A program made the translations under genes and the position numbers. The notes below the pieces were generated by a model. The model did not search any database. It worked only from the letters and a program-made list of their open reading frames with translations, and was not told the DNA's origin. Shown here in pieces: positions 48,252-57,576 of a stretch of 64,000 nucleotides of DNA. Source of the DNA: Xanthomonas sp. DAR 35659. GTDB taxonomy: Bacteria; Pseudomonadota; Gammaproteobacteria; Xanthomonadales; Xanthomonadaceae. The stretch is from the NCBI RefSeq assembly GCF_041242975.1, contig NZ_CP162488.1, positions 4,020,001-4,084,000 of the forward strand, given 5' to 3'. The first letter of the stretch is position 1; each line of letters opens with the position of its first letter.

Positions 48252-49601
48252 TCACGGTTCCAGCGCGCGCAGCAGGCCGCGTGCCTTGGCCCGGGTCTCG
48301 TCCAGTTCGCGCTCGGGATCGGAGTCGAACACGATGCCGGCGCCGGTGCGGAACTGCGCCTGCGCGCCGTCCACCTCGGCGGTGCGGATCAGGATGTTCA
48401 GATCCATGTCGCCGTCGCGGTTGAGCCAGCCGAACGCGCCGGTGTAGGCGCCGCGCGGCACTTGCTCCAGCTCGGCGATGATCTGCATGCAGCGCACCTT
48501 GGGGCAGCCGGTGATGGTGCCGCCGGGGAAAGTGGCGCGGATCACCTCGCCGGGACTGACCCCGTCGCGCAGCCGCCCGCGCACGTTGCTGACGATGTGG
48601 TGCACGTGGGCGTAGCTCTCCACCGTCATCAACTCATCGACCTCGACGCTGCCCGGCGCGCACACCCGGCCCAGGTCGTTGCGCTCCAGGTCGATCAGCA
48701 TCACGTGCTCGGCGCGCTCCTTGGGGTGCCCGACCAGTTCGCGGATGCGCGCGGCCTCGTCGTCGCCGGGCGCGCGCGGGCGGGTGCCGGCGATCGGCCG
48801 GGTCTCGACGACGTCGCCGCGCACCGACACCAGCCGTTCCGGCGAGGAACTGACCACCGCACGGCCGTGACCGACGAACAGGCCGGCGAACGGCGCCGGA
48901 TTGGCGCGGCGCAGTTGCGCGTACAGCGCGGCCGGATCCAGCTCGGCGGCGAAGCGCGCCGACCAGCGCCGCGACAGATTGACCTGGAACACGTCGCCGG
49001 CACGCAGGTAGCCGAGGATGCGGCGCACGCCGTCGACGAAGCGCGGCGGCGGGTCTTCCTGCACCTGCAACGGCGGCACCCACTCGGGCAGCGGCGCGGC
49101 GTCGGGCAGCGCCTGCAGGTCGCCGAGCAGCGTCTCCAGCAACGCTGCATGCGCCGGCTCGGCCAGCGCCACGCACTCGCCGCTGGCGTGGTCGCGCAGC
49201 AACGCGGCGGGGCAGCGCAGCGCCAGCGCGGTCGGCGTTGCCGCCGGTCCCTGCGGCAAGCGCAGCACCGGCTCGACCTGCGCCGCCAGTTCGTAGTCCA
49301 GCAACAGCGCCCAGCCGCCGCGGAACGGCCAGCGCGGTTCGTCGCGCGCGCAGCGTTCGGCCTGCCAGCGCGCGTCCAGCGCGGCCAGGAAATCGCCGTC
49401 GCGTGCGGCGCCATGCAGATCCCGGGTCACGCCGTCGCGGTCCAGGCGCAGGCCCTCGCCACTGGCGATCAGCAGCATGTCCCAGCGGCCCTGCGCGGTG
49501 CCCGACGCCGCCGATTCCAGCAACAGCGGATAGCGCTGCGGCGCCAGGCGGTGCAAGGCCAGCAGGTCGGTGTCGGCCGGCAGGGGAACGGTACGCAGCA
49601 T
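48252..49601 (-). CDS. pabB: Aminodeoxychorismate synthase component I
   Basis: A 449-residue chorismate-utilising enzyme that makes aminodeoxychorismate for folate. It shows the family motifs PIAGTRPRAPGDDEA, ERNDLGRVC, and FPGGTITGCPKVRCMQIIAELE, with the lysine of PKVRC. It stands where many proteobacteria have pabC (between fabF and mltG); no pabC is seen in the window. The start at 49601 opens the family's N-terminal domain. Confidence 0.93.
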   Translation of the reverse strand: MLRTVPLPADTDLLALHRLAPQRYPLLLESAASGTAQGRWDMLLIASGEGLRLDRDGVTRDLHGAARDGDFLAALDARWQAERCARDEPRWPFRGGWALLLDYELAAQVEPVLRLPQGPAATPTALALRCPAALLRDHASGECVALAEPAHAALLETLLGDLQALPDAAPLPEWVPPLQVQEDPPPRFVDGVRRILGYLRAGDVFQVNLSRRWSARFAAELDPAALYAQLRRANPAPFAGLFVGHGRAVVSSSPERLVSVRGDVVETRPIAGTRPRAPGDDEAARIRELVGHPKERAEHVMLIDLERNDLGRVCAPGSVEVDELMTVESYAHVHHIVSNVRGRLRDGVSPGEVIRATFPGGTITGCPKVRCMQIIAELEQVPRGAYTGAFGWLNRDGDMDLNILIRTAEVDGAQAQFRTGAGIVFDSDPERELDETRAKARGLLRALEP

Positions 49602-49918
49602 CGGAGATCCGCAGAAGGTGAGAGGGCGAGAAGGACGTAGGAAGCGGCACCCTGCTCCGTACGGATGATGGCGCGTCCAAGCCAGTTCAGCGCCGCCCGA
49701 AGCGCTCGCCTCGACCGCCGGCAACGCAGGATCGAACGAACCGACCCGTCATCGCCGCGGATGCAAGACCGCGTATACCCGGCATTGCGTCGGAGCGACG
49801 GAGGCCTTCTCACCGGAAGGCCGCCCAACGCGCCCCGCATGGACGGCGCCGCGGCAGGCCGACACCTCCAGACCAGCGCCGCCGCCCCAGGGTGGCGTCG
49901 TCCCACCAGACGCCTTTT
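49602..49918. other. Intergenic stretch upstream of pabB
   Basis: About 320 bp between pabB and the tandem repeat. Frames here are arginine-rich and unsupported. The pabB promoter should be here, but I could not assign it. Confidence 0.45.
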
Positions 49919-50094
49919 ACATACGTGCAACGAAAGCCGAAATCACGTCAGGGGACGGAACCGCCTTTGCGATTCCCGATTCCCCATTCCCGATTCCCAG
50001 CCCCTCACATACGTGCATCGAAAGCCGAAATCGCATCAGGGGACGGAACCGCCTTTACGATTCCCGCATCCCCATTCCCGATTCCCAGCCCCAC
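49919..50094. repeat. 88-bp tandem duplication with GATTCCC runs, after fabF
   Basis: Two adjacent copies (49919-50006 and 50007-50094) share about 90% of their bases. Each begins ACATACGTGCA, passes through GGGGACGGAACCGCCTTT and ends in short GATTCCC/CATTCCC runs and CAGCCCC. The second copy abuts the fabF stop. The GGGAATC-type runs occur widely between genes in Xanthomonas. No hairpin terminator was evident. Confidence 0.85.
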
Positions 50095-51330
50095 TCACAT
50101 CCGCTTGAACACCAAGGTCCCGTTGGTCCCGCCGAAGCCGAACCCATTGGACATCGCCACGTCGATCTTCTTCTCGCGCGCCACGTTCGGCACGTAGTCC
50201 AGATCGCAACCCTCGCCCGGTTCGTGCAGGTTGATCGTCGGCGGGATCACGCCGGCATGGATCGCCATCACCGAGAAGATCGCCTCGGCGCCGCCGGCCG
50301 CGCCGAGCAGGTGCCCGGTCATCGACTTGGTCGAGCTGACCATGGTCTTGTAGGCGTGGTCGCCGAGCGCGCGCTTCATCGCCAGGGTCTCGGCCAGATC
50401 GCCCAGCGGCGTGGAGGTGCCGTGCGCGTTGAGATAATCGATCTGCTCGGGGTTGAGCTTGGCGTCCTTCATCGCCGCGACCATGCTGCGCGCGGCGCCC
50501 TCGCCGTCCTCGCTCGGGGCGGTCATGTGGAAGGCGTCGGAGCTGGCGCCGAAGCCGACCAGTTCGGCATAGATGCGCGCGCCGCGCGCCTTGGCGTGTT
50601 CATACTCCTCCAGCACCAGCACGCCGGCGCCGTCGCCGAGCACGAAGCCGTCGCGCTCCTTGTCCCACGGCCGCGAGGCCGCGGCCGGATCGTCGTTGCG
50701 GGTGGACATCGCCTTCATCGAGCAGAAGCCGCCCACCGAGGTCGGCGAGGAGCCGCGCTCGGCGCCGCCGGCCAGCATCACGTCGGCATCGCCGTGCTGG
50801 ATCATGCGCATCGCCGTGCCGATGGAATGGTTGGAGGTGGCGCAGGCCGAGACCGCGGAGAAGGTCGGCCCCTTCAGCCCTTTGATCAGGCTCACCTGGC
50901 CCGGCAGCATGTTGATGATGGTGCTGGGCACGTAGAACGGCGAGATCTTGCGCGCGCCGCCCTCGTGGAATTTGATGGTCTGCTCCTCGATGCCGAGCAG
51001 CCCGCCGATGCCCGAGCCGAGGATCGCGCCGATGCGTTCGGCATTGGCCTCGGTGATCTCCAGGCCGGCATCGTCCAGCGCCATGAACGAGGCGCCGACG
51101 CCGTAATGGATGAACGAATCCATCTTGCGCGCGTCCTTGGACGAGATGAACTTGGTCGGATCGAAATCCTTGATCTCGCCGGCGATCTTGGTGGTGAACT
51201 GAGACGCATCGATCTGGGTGATCGGGCCGATGCCGGACCGTCCGTTGACGATCCCTTCCCAACTGCTGGCCAGGTCATTGCCCAAGGGCGACACCAGGCC
51301 CATGCCGGTTACGACGACACGACGGCTCAT
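50095..51330 (-). CDS. fabF: 3-oxoacyl-ACP synthase II
   Basis: Elongating condensing enzyme of type II fatty acid synthesis, 411 residues. Catalytic Cys163 (AVSACATS) and the histidines in NAHGTSTPLGD and STKSMTGHLLGAAG are intact. It lies downstream of acpP, from which a strong terminator separates it, so its expression should be lower than that of acpP or depend on its own promoter. Confidence 0.97.
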   Translation of the reverse strand: MSRRVVVTGMGLVSPLGNDLASSWEGIVNGRSGIGPITQIDASQFTTKIAGEIKDFDPTKFISSKDARKMDSFIHYGVGASFMALDDAGLEITEANAERIGAILGSGIGGLLGIEEQTIKFHEGGARKISPFYVPSTIINMLPGQVSLIKGLKGPTFSAVSACATSNHSIGTAMRMIQHGDADVMLAGGAERGSSPTSVGGFCSMKAMSTRNDDPAAASRPWDKERDGFVLGDGAGVLVLEEYEHAKARGARIYAELVGFGASSDAFHMTAPSEDGEGAARSMVAAMKDAKLNPEQIDYLNAHGTSTPLGDLAETLAMKRALGDHAYKTMVSSTKSMTGHLLGAAGGAEAIFSVMAIHAGVIPPTINLHEPGEGCDLDYVPNVAREKKIDVAMSNGFGFGGTNGTLVFKRM

Positions 51331-51372
51331 TGCGAAATCTCCTCACCGCGGTACGCGCGGCCTTGACGCTGT

Positions 51373-51399
51373 AAAAACACAGGGCCGCATGCGCGGCCC
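51373..51399 (-). terminator. Rho-independent terminator between acpP and fabF
   Basis: A perfect 7-bp stem (GGGCCGC / GCGGCCC) with loop ATGC at 51382-51399 is followed on the minus strand by TGTGTTTTTAC. It ends the abundant acpP transcript and probably lets only part of the polymerases through to fabF. Confidence 0.8.
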
Positions 51400-51459
51400 C
51401 ATGGGATTGTCACGCGCACCGGGGCCACGCAGGCGCCGATGGCGATCGAGAACGGAGCA

Positions 51460-51699
51460 TCAGCTCTTGACGTGCGCCTTGACGTAGTCGATGGCCTGCT
51501 GCACCGAGGTGATCTTCTCGGCTTCTTCGTCCGGAATCTCGCACTCGAACTCTTCTTCCAGCGCCATCACCAGTTCCACGGTGTCCAGCGAGTCGGCACC
51601 GAGGTCATCGACGAACGATGCGCTGTTGGTGACTTCTTCTTCCTTGACGCCGAGCTGTTCGACGACGATTTTCTTGACGCGTTCTTCGATGGTGCTCAT
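51460..51699 (-). CDS. acpP: Acyl carrier protein
   Basis: The 79-residue acidic carrier of growing acyl chains, modified by phosphopantetheine on Ser37 in the motif [10 protein letters not shown]. It has the usual place between fabG and fabF. Confidence 0.98.
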   Translation of the reverse strand: MSTIEERVKKIVVEQLGVKEEEVTNSASFVDDLGADSLDTVELVMALEEEFECEIPDEEAEKITSVQQAIDYVKAHVKS

Positions 51700-51904
51700 T
51701 GGGATATCGCTCCAGATGGAGTAGTGGTGGTTCGAGTTTTAGGATCCCCGCACGTGGATGTGCGGTGCTCCTGTGAGGGACTCACAAAACGCCATCGGGC
51801 TGCGATGGCCGCGTTGGATAGTGTAGTGGAAACCGGCTGGCCCTTGCAGCGCCGCACAAACGCCCGCCGATCAGCCACTTAGGCGCGATCCCTGCGCCGC
51901 GGGC

Positions 51905-52648
51905 TCACGGCATGTACATCCCTCCATTCACGTGCAGGGTTTCGCCGGTGATGTAGCCGGCGCCGGGGCCGGCCAGGAACGCCACCGCGTTGGCGATGTC
52001 GGCCGGCTGGCCGAGCTGGCCGAGCGCGATCTGCTCCAGCAGCGCGGCGCGTTGCGCCTCCGGCAGCGCCTTGGTCATGTCGGTATCGATGAAGCCCGGC
52101 GCGACCACGTTGACGGTGATGCCGCGCGAGCCGATTTCCTTGGCCATCGACTTGGAGAAGGCGATGATGCCGGCCTTGGCCGCGGCGTAGTTGGTCTGGC
52201 CCGGATTGCCGGTCACGCCGACCACCGAGGCGATGTTGACGATGCGGCCCTTGCGCGCCTTCATCATGCCGCGCAGCACCGCCTTGGAGGTGCGGAACAC
52301 GCTGGTCAGGTTGGTGTCGAGGATCGCCTGCCAGTCCTCGTCCTTCATCCGCATCAGCAGATTGTCGCGGGTGATGCCGGCGTTGTTGACCAGGATCGAG
52401 ACCGCGCCGAATTCCTTGGCGATCGCCTCGATCAGCGCCTCGACCGCGGCCGAATCGGTGACGTCCAGCGCGCGGCCATGGCCGCCCTGGGCGGCCAGGC
52501 GCGCGCCGATCGCCTGCGCGCCGGAAGTGGAGGTCGCGGTGCCGATGACGGTGGCGCCCTGCGCGGCCAGGGTGTCGGCGATGGCCGCGCCGATGCCGCG
52601 GCTGGCGCCGGTGACCAGGGCGATCTCGCCCTGCAATGGCTTGCTCAT
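51905..52648 (-). CDS. fabG: 3-oxoacyl-ACP reductase
   Basis: NADPH-dependent short-chain dehydrogenase of 247 residues that reduces 3-oxoacyl-ACP. The cofactor motif TGASRGIG (13-20), NNAG (88-91) and the catalytic Ser141, Tyr154, Lys158 (YAAAK) are present. About 90 bp separates it from fabD and 200 bp from acpP, the latter probably holding the acpP promoter. Confidence 0.97.
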   Translation of the reverse strand: MSKPLQGEIALVTGASRGIGAAIADTLAAQGATVIGTATSTSGAQAIGARLAAQGGHGRALDVTDSAAVEALIEAIAKEFGAVSILVNNAGITRDNLLMRMKDEDWQAILDTNLTSVFRTSKAVLRGMMKARKGRIVNIASVVGVTGNPGQTNYAAAKAGIIAFSKSMAKEIGSRGITVNVVAPGFIDTDMTKALPEAQRAALLEQIALGQLGQPADIANAVAFLAGPGAGYITGETLHVNGGMYMP

Positions 52649-52736
52649 CTGCTGTTCCTTGGGGACGGACGGCGCGCCAGGCGCCGCAGGGGAAAGGAAG
52701 CCGCCGCGGACGATGCACCCGCGCGCGGCAGCGGAA

Positions 52737-53681
52737 TCAGGCCGGCCAGGTCTCCAGCGCGGCGGCGAAGTCGGCCGGCGTGGCCAGCGCGCGTCCGTCC
52801 AGCGCCTTGTCGATGCGCTTGATCAGCCCGGTCAGCACCTTGCCGGGACCGCATTCGGCCACGCCGGTGGCGCCGCGCGCGGCCAGCGCCTGCACGCAGC
52901 CGGTCCAGCGCACCGGCAGGTACAGTTGCTCGACCAGCGCCTGGCGGATCGCCTCCACGCCGTCGTGCACCTTGGCATCGACGTTCTGTACCACCGGCAG
53001 CTGCGGCGCCTGCCAGGCCAGCCCGCGCATCGCCTCGGCCAGGCGGTTGGCCGCCTCGCGCATCAGCGGGGTGTGCGAGGGCACGCTCACCGCCAGCTTG
53101 ACCGCCTTGCGCACGCCGCGCTCGGCCAGCAGCGCTAGCGCGCGGTCCACCGCCGCGGCGTCGCCGCCGATCACGACCTGGCCGGGCGAGTTGTAGTTCG
53201 CCGGTACCACCACCTGGCTGCCGGCGGCCTGCGCGCAGACCTCCTCGACCAGCGCGTCCTCGGCGCCGATCACCGCGGCCATCGCGCCGACGCCGGCCGG
53301 GGCCGCGTCCTGCATCAACTGGCCGCGCAGGCGCACCAGGTGCGCGCCGTCGTGCAGCGACAGGGCGCCGGCCGCGACCAGCGCGCTGTACTCGCCCAGG
53401 CTGTGCCCGGCCAGCACCGCCGGACGCGCCCCGCCCTGCGCCAGCCACAGCCGCCACAGCGCCACGCTGGCCGCCAGCAGCGCCGGCTGGGTGTACTCGG
53501 TGCGGTTGAGCATCTCTTCCGGACCGCCCTGGCTCAGCGCCCATAGGTCCACGCCGGCGCCATCGGAGGCTTCGACGAAGCTGTCGCGCACCTGCGGATG
53601 CAATTCGGACAGCTCGGCCAGCATGCCCAGCGATTGCGAGCCCTGGCCGGGGAAAACGAAGGCGAGTGTGGAATCGGTCAC
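52737..53681 (-). CDS. fabD: Malonyl-CoA:ACP transacylase
   Basis: Loads malonyl groups on ACP. The 314-residue protein has the PGQGSQ opening, nucleophile Ser94 in GHSLGEYS and His203 (PSHTPLM). A GST-like gene is inserted between it and fabH. Confidence 0.97.
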   Translation of the reverse strand: MTDSTLAFVFPGQGSQSLGMLAELSELHPQVRDSFVEASDGAGVDLWALSQGGPEEMLNRTEYTQPALLAASVALWRLWLAQGGARPAVLAGHSLGEYSALVAAGALSLHDGAHLVRLRGQLMQDAAPAGVGAMAAVIGAEDALVEEVCAQAAGSQVVVPANYNSPGQVVIGGDAAAVDRALALLAERGVRKAVKLAVSVPSHTPLMREAANRLAEAMRGLAWQAPQLPVVQNVDAKVHDGVEAIRQALVEQLYLPVRWTGCVQALAARGATGVAECGPGKVLTGLIKRIDKALDGRALATPADFAAALETWPA

Positions 53682-53883
53682 GCGGATCCGTCCTGCAAAA
53701 ATCGAGCGGCGATGATACGGGCGAAACCGGCCGTACGTCTGTACCCGGGCGTATGTGCACGTGCCGGCGCCGCCAGGGCAGTGCCGCCCGGCCGCCCCGC
53801 CCTCTCCTCCTCAGGCGATCGTCCCCGCGGCCGCCCACGCGCCGCGCGCGTCCGCGCGACGCGCGCAACGCGGCCAACCCGGC

Positions 53884-54543
53884 TCAATCGCGGTCGGGCG
53901 CGGCCAGCGGGAACAACGCCCGGTACGGCCGCGCCTCGTCCACCGCACGGGCGAACGCGGGCCGCGCCAGCAGGCGCCTGCGGTAGGCGAGAACGTTCGC
54001 GAACGCGGCATCGATGGGATGCGTCCAGTCCGCGTAGAACAGGAACGGCGCCGCCGCGCAATCGGCCAGACTGAAGGCGTCGCCCGCGGCCCAGGTGCGT
54101 GCGGCCAGCGTCGTCTCCAGCCAGGCGTAGGCCGTGTCGAGCATCGCGCGCGCCGCGGCCACGCCATGCGGATCGCGTTCGTGTTCCGCGCGCAAGCGAT
54201 CGGACACGATCTTCTGTTGCGGGGTGGCGAGGTAGTTGTCGAAACAGCGGTCCATGAAACGGACCTCGAGCGCAGCGCGCGGATCGGACGGCAGCAGGCG
54301 CACCGGGCCGGGATAGTGCAAGGCCAGATGCTCGATGATGATGGTCGCTTCGGCGACCGTCCGGCCGGCGTCGACCAGCACCGGGAAGCGGGCGAAGGGC
54401 CAGCGCGCGGTCAGTTCGGCCAGCGGCTGCGGATCGTCGGCGGACAGCATCCGGTACGCGAACGGCGTCCGGTTCTCGTACAGCGCGATCAGGACCTTCT
54501 GGCAGTAGAACGAGAAGGGATGGGCATAGAGCTGCAATGACAT
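53884..54543 (-). CDS. Glutathione S-transferase family protein
   Basis: A 219-residue protein with the thioredoxin-like N-terminal domain (LYAHPFSFYCQKVLIALYE, FPVLVDAGRTVAEATIIIEHL) and an all-helical C-terminal domain (FSLADCAAAPFLFYADW). The first domain keeps the usual cis-proline region (FPVLV). The family is diverse and its substrate unknown. It interrupts the fab cluster between fabD and fabH, with large gaps on both sides (202 and 378 bp), so it may be an independent unit. Confidence 0.92.
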   Translation of the reverse strand: MSLQLYAHPFSFYCQKVLIALYENRTPFAYRMLSADDPQPLAELTARWPFARFPVLVDAGRTVAEATIIIEHLALHYPGPVRLLPSDPRAALEVRFMDRCFDNYLATPQQKIVSDRLRAEHERDPHGVAAARAMLDTAYAWLETTLAARTWAAGDAFSLADCAAAPFLFYADWTHPIDAAFANVLAYRRRLLARPAFARAVDEARPYRALFPLAAPDRD

Positions 54544-54921
54544 CGTCGATCACCTCGGTCATGCGGAACGCAGGCGCCCGACGCGCGGACCTGTCATGCC
54601 CTACGACGACCGTTGGCAATGGAAATCGACACGGGGCGACCGTCTGGAGCGCCGACGGCCCTGACCTCGCCCGCGCCGACATCTGCGCCCGCCAGACGCA
54701 CACCGGCGCTCGACGGCGCTCGACGGCGATGCACCGCAATGGCGCAACGCGTGCGTGGATGGACGGAACTGCATGCGGAACGCGCCGGCCACCGCCGCCC
54801 GCCATTGGCAGCGCGCAGCGCCAAGCCGCTTCACACGCTCGAATCGAATCGGCGCCAACGCGTGCGCTACGCGCCTACGCTGCGCGGGACGCCGAAGGCG
54901 CCCGCACCCACAGGTTCCGGC
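54544..54921. other. Intergenic stretch between fabH and the GST gene
   Basis: 378 bp with no supported gene. It should hold the promoter of the GST gene near its left end. No terminator or repeat was seen after fabH. Confidence 0.5.
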
Positions 54922-55905
54922 TCAGTAGCGCAGCAGCGCCGAGCCCCAGGTGAAACCGCCGCCGAAGGCTTCCAGCAGCAGCAACTGGCCGCGCTGCACG
55001 CGACCCGACCGTACCGCCACGTCCAGCGCCATCGGCACCGAGGCGGAGGAGGTGTTGCCGTGCACGTCCACCGTCACCACCACCTGCTCCATCGGCAGGT
55101 CCAGGCGCTTGGCGGTGGCTTCGATGATGCGCAGGTTGGCCTGGTGCGGGATCAGCCAGTCCAGGTCGTGCTTGTCCAGGCCGTTGGCGTCGAGGGTCTC
55201 GTCGACCACCGCGTCCAGCGCCTTGACCGCGTACTTGAACACCTCGCTGCCCTTCATCTGGATGCCGCCGGCGGAGGCGTCGCCGGTGCCGTCGCCGAGC
55301 CCGGTGGAGATGCCGACCGGATTCCACAGCAGTTCCTTCTTGCTGCCGTCGGCATGCAGATGGGTGCTGAGGATGCCGGTGTCCTCGTCGGCGCGCAGGA
55401 CCACCGCGCCGGCGCCGTCGCCGAACAGCACGCAGGTGGTGCGTTCGGTCCAGTCGACGATGCGGCTGAGGGTCTCGGTGCCGATCACCAGCACGGTCTT
55501 GGCGTCGCCGCAGCGGATGAACTTGTCGGCCACGCTGAGCGCGTAGACGAAGCCCGAGCACGCGGCATTGACGTCCAGCGCGGCGCAACCGACCGCGCCC
55601 AGCCGCGCCTGGATCAGGCAGGCGGTGGACGGGAAGATCAGATCCGGGGTGGTGGTGCCGACCACGATCATGTCCAGCGCGGCGACATCGATACCGGCGG
55701 CTTCGATCGCCTGCAACGCGGCTTCGTAGCCCAGGTCGCCGGCGGTCTGGCCAGGCGCGGCGATGTGCCGCTCGCGGATGCCGGTACGGCTGCGGATCCA
55801 TTCGTCGCTGGTATCGACCATGTGCGACAGATCGTCGTTGGTCAACACTTTTTCAGGCAAATAGCTACCGGTGCCCGCGATCCTGGAATAGATCCGCTTG
55901 CTCAT
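54922..55905 (-). CDS. fabH: 3-oxoacyl-ACP synthase III
   Basis: Starts fatty acid synthesis by condensing acyl-CoA with malonyl-ACP. The 327-residue protein has catalytic Cys116 (NAACSGF), the histidine motif PHQANLRI and asparagine motif [10 protein letters not shown]. It lies 96 bp after rpmF. The plsX gene found between them in E. coli is absent here. Confidence 0.97.
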   Translation of the reverse strand: MSKRIYSRIAGTGSYLPEKVLTNDDLSHMVDTSDEWIRSRTGIRERHIAAPGQTAGDLGYEAALQAIEAAGIDVAALDMIVVGTTTPDLIFPSTACLIQARLGAVGCAALDVNAACSGFVYALSVADKFIRCGDAKTVLVIGTETLSRIVDWTERTTCVLFGDGAGAVVLRADEDTGILSTHLHADGSKKELLWNPVGISTGLGDGTGDASAGGIQMKGSEVFKYAVKALDAVVDETLDANGLDKHDLDWLIPHQANLRIIEATAKRLDLPMEQVVVTVDVHGNTSSASVPMALDVAVRSGRVQRGQLLLLEAFGGGFTWGSALLRY

Positions 55906-56001
55906 GCTGATTCCTGTTGCCTGTTACGCAGGCCGCCCGCGCGGGCGCGGCCTGTGAAGATGGGTGACTCCGTCCGCCGCGGCGCGATGGACGGGCACGG
56001 A

Positions 56002-56196
56002 TCAATCTTCTTCGACCTGCGAGGTCTTGGTGGCGATCACCTTCTTGCCGCGGTAGTAGCCGTCGGCGGTGATGTGGTGACGCAGGTGGGTCTCGCCGCT
56101 GGTCGGGTCGGTCGACAGCTGCTTGGCGCTGAGGGCGTCGTGCGAACGGCGCTGGCCGCGGCGGGACGGGGTGACACGGGATTTCTGCACAGCCAT
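56002..56196 (-). CDS. rpmF: 50S ribosomal protein L32
   Basis: A 64-residue basic ribosomal protein ([20 protein letters not shown]). The zinc-binding cysteines found in some L32 proteins are absent, which makes it the C-minus form. It is placed between yceD and fabH. Confidence 0.97.
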   Translation of the reverse strand: MAVQKSRVTPSRRGQRRSHDALSAKQLSTDPTSGETHLRHHITADGYYRGKKVIATKTSQVEED

Positions 56197-56297
56197 GGGA
56201 TTGCTCCAAACTCGGTTCGTTTACATCTGTCGTCATTACGTCGCGCAGGACGCGCGCGTCCGGCAACAACCTCAGGCAGCGTCCGGCGGGCCGACCG

Positions 56298-56807
56298 CTA
56301 CTGTTTCTTCAGCGCCGCCAACGCCGCGAACGGGTTGGCCTTGCTCACCTCTTCCTCGGTCGCCGGCCAGTCCTGTTCGACCGCCTCGCTTCCGGGCGCC
56401 ACCGGCACCAACGGCACCGCCAGCACCAACTCGTCCTCGACCAGATCGGCGGGCCGCAGCATGCCGTCGTCCGGCACCAGCAAGGCCTCGTAATCCGGCG
56501 GCAGCGCGGCCTCTTCGTCCTCGCTGCGGATCAGCCCCAGCCGCTGCACGGTCGAGACCGGCAGCAGGAAGCGCTGCAGGCTGCGCTGACAGATCAGCGG
56601 CAGCGCGGTTTCGAGCGTCAGTTCGACGTAGGACACTTGCAGTACAGCGTCGCGGCCGAATTCCAGCGTGTAGCGGCATTCGCCTTCGGTGTCGGCCAGG
56701 CTGCCTTGCAGACGGGTCATCGCCGAGAGCGGCAGGCGGTCTTCGAAGACCCTGCGCGCTGCGACCATCCGCCAGGCATCCAACAGTTCGGGCACGTTCG
56801 CGGACAT
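56298..56807 (-). CDS. yceD: YceD/DUF177 family protein
   Basis: A 169-residue acidic protein encoded ahead of rpmF in most proteobacteria and linked to 23S rRNA accumulation. It shows the DUF177 core (GECRYTLEFGRDAVLQVSYVELTLETALPLICQRSLQRFLLPV) and the acidic C-terminal half (EDELVLAVPLVPV). The usual DUF177 cysteine (LICQR) is present. It should be the promoter-proximal gene of the rpmF-fab unit, divergent from the maf-type gene. Confidence 0.92.
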   Translation of the reverse strand: MSANVPELLDAWRMVAARRVFEDRLPLSAMTRLQGSLADTEGECRYTLEFGRDAVLQVSYVELTLETALPLICQRSLQRFLLPVSTVQRLGLIRSEDEEAALPPDYEALLVPDDGMLRPADLVEDELVLAVPLVPVAPGSEAVEQDWPATEEEVSKANPFAALAALKKQ

Positions 56808-56988
56808 AAGCCGCAGAATGTTAAGGACTGGGGCCGGCGCTGTCAAACCTGCCCCGCCGGACCGGCAAGCCGCTGGCCCGTCGCGCGCAGCCACATCGTA
56901 CGGACGGTCGCGCGCGAGCGCTTGCCGGGTCCTGCGCCGCGCCGCAGACTGCCGGCCCCGGCCGCTGCGCCACCCTGCCCGACCGCCG

Positions 56989-57561
56989 ATGCCCCCCCTG
57001 ATCCTGGCCTCCACCTCCGTCTATCGCCGCGAACTCCTGAAGCGCCTGCGCCTGCCCTTCGACAGCATCCGCCCCGATGTCGAGGAGACGCCGCGGCCTG
57101 GCGAAGCGCCGCTGGCGCTGGCGCAGCGGCTGGCCCGGGCCAAGGCGGAGGCGGTGGCGGCCGGCGCGGCCGGGGCCTGGGTGATCGGCGCGGACCAGGT
57201 CGCCGAACTCGACGGCCAGCCGCTGGGCAAGCCCGGCCATGTCGCCGCCGCCTGCGCGCAACTGGCCGCCATGTCCGGGCGCAGCGTGCGCTTCCACACC
57301 GCGGTGTGCCTGCTGCGCGGCGATCGCGCCCTGCAGGCCTGCGACCTGACCGAGGTGCGGTTCCGCGAGCTGGACGCGGACGCGATCGCCCGCTACGTCG
57401 CCGCCGAACAGCCGCTGGACTGCGCCGGCAGCTTCAAGTGCGAGGGCCTGGGCATCAGCCTGTTCCGCGCGATCCACAGCCAGGATCCGACCGCACTGGT
57501 CGGACTGCCGCTGATCGCGCTGGCGGAGCTGCTGCGCGAGGCCGGCTACGTCCTGCCCTGA
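56989..57561 (+). CDS. yceF: Maf-like nucleotide pyrophosphatase (YceF type)
   Basis: A 190-residue house-cleaning pyrophosphatase of the Maf family. It has the opening LASTSVYRRELLKRL, VIGADQVAELDG with the catalytic Asp, and the late DCAGSFKCEGLG motif. The STSVYRR start and the position next to yceD-rpmF fit the YceF subgroup, which hydrolyses 7-methyl-GTP. The start at 56989 opens the family fold. The frame runs much further upstream without similarity. Confidence 0.94.
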   Translation: MPPLILASTSVYRRELLKRLRLPFDSIRPDVEETPRPGEAPLALAQRLARAKAEAVAAGAAGAWVIGADQVAELDGQPLGKPGHVAAACAQLAAMSGRSVRFHTAVCLLRGDRALQACDLTEVRFRELDADAIARYVAAEQPLDCAGSFKCEGLGISLFRAIHSQDPTALVGLPLIALAELLREAGYVLP

Positions 57562-57576
57562 GGCGCGCGCCGTCCG

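Noticed and set aside
49919..50094. Possible CRISPR array because of short recurring GATTCCC runs
   Set aside because: The units are a two-copy tandem duplication without unique spacers of constant length, and no cas genes are present.
55930..55953. GC-rich near-palindrome between rpmF and fabH
   Set aside because: Composition alone produces such structures here; no T-run or attenuator layout could be shown.
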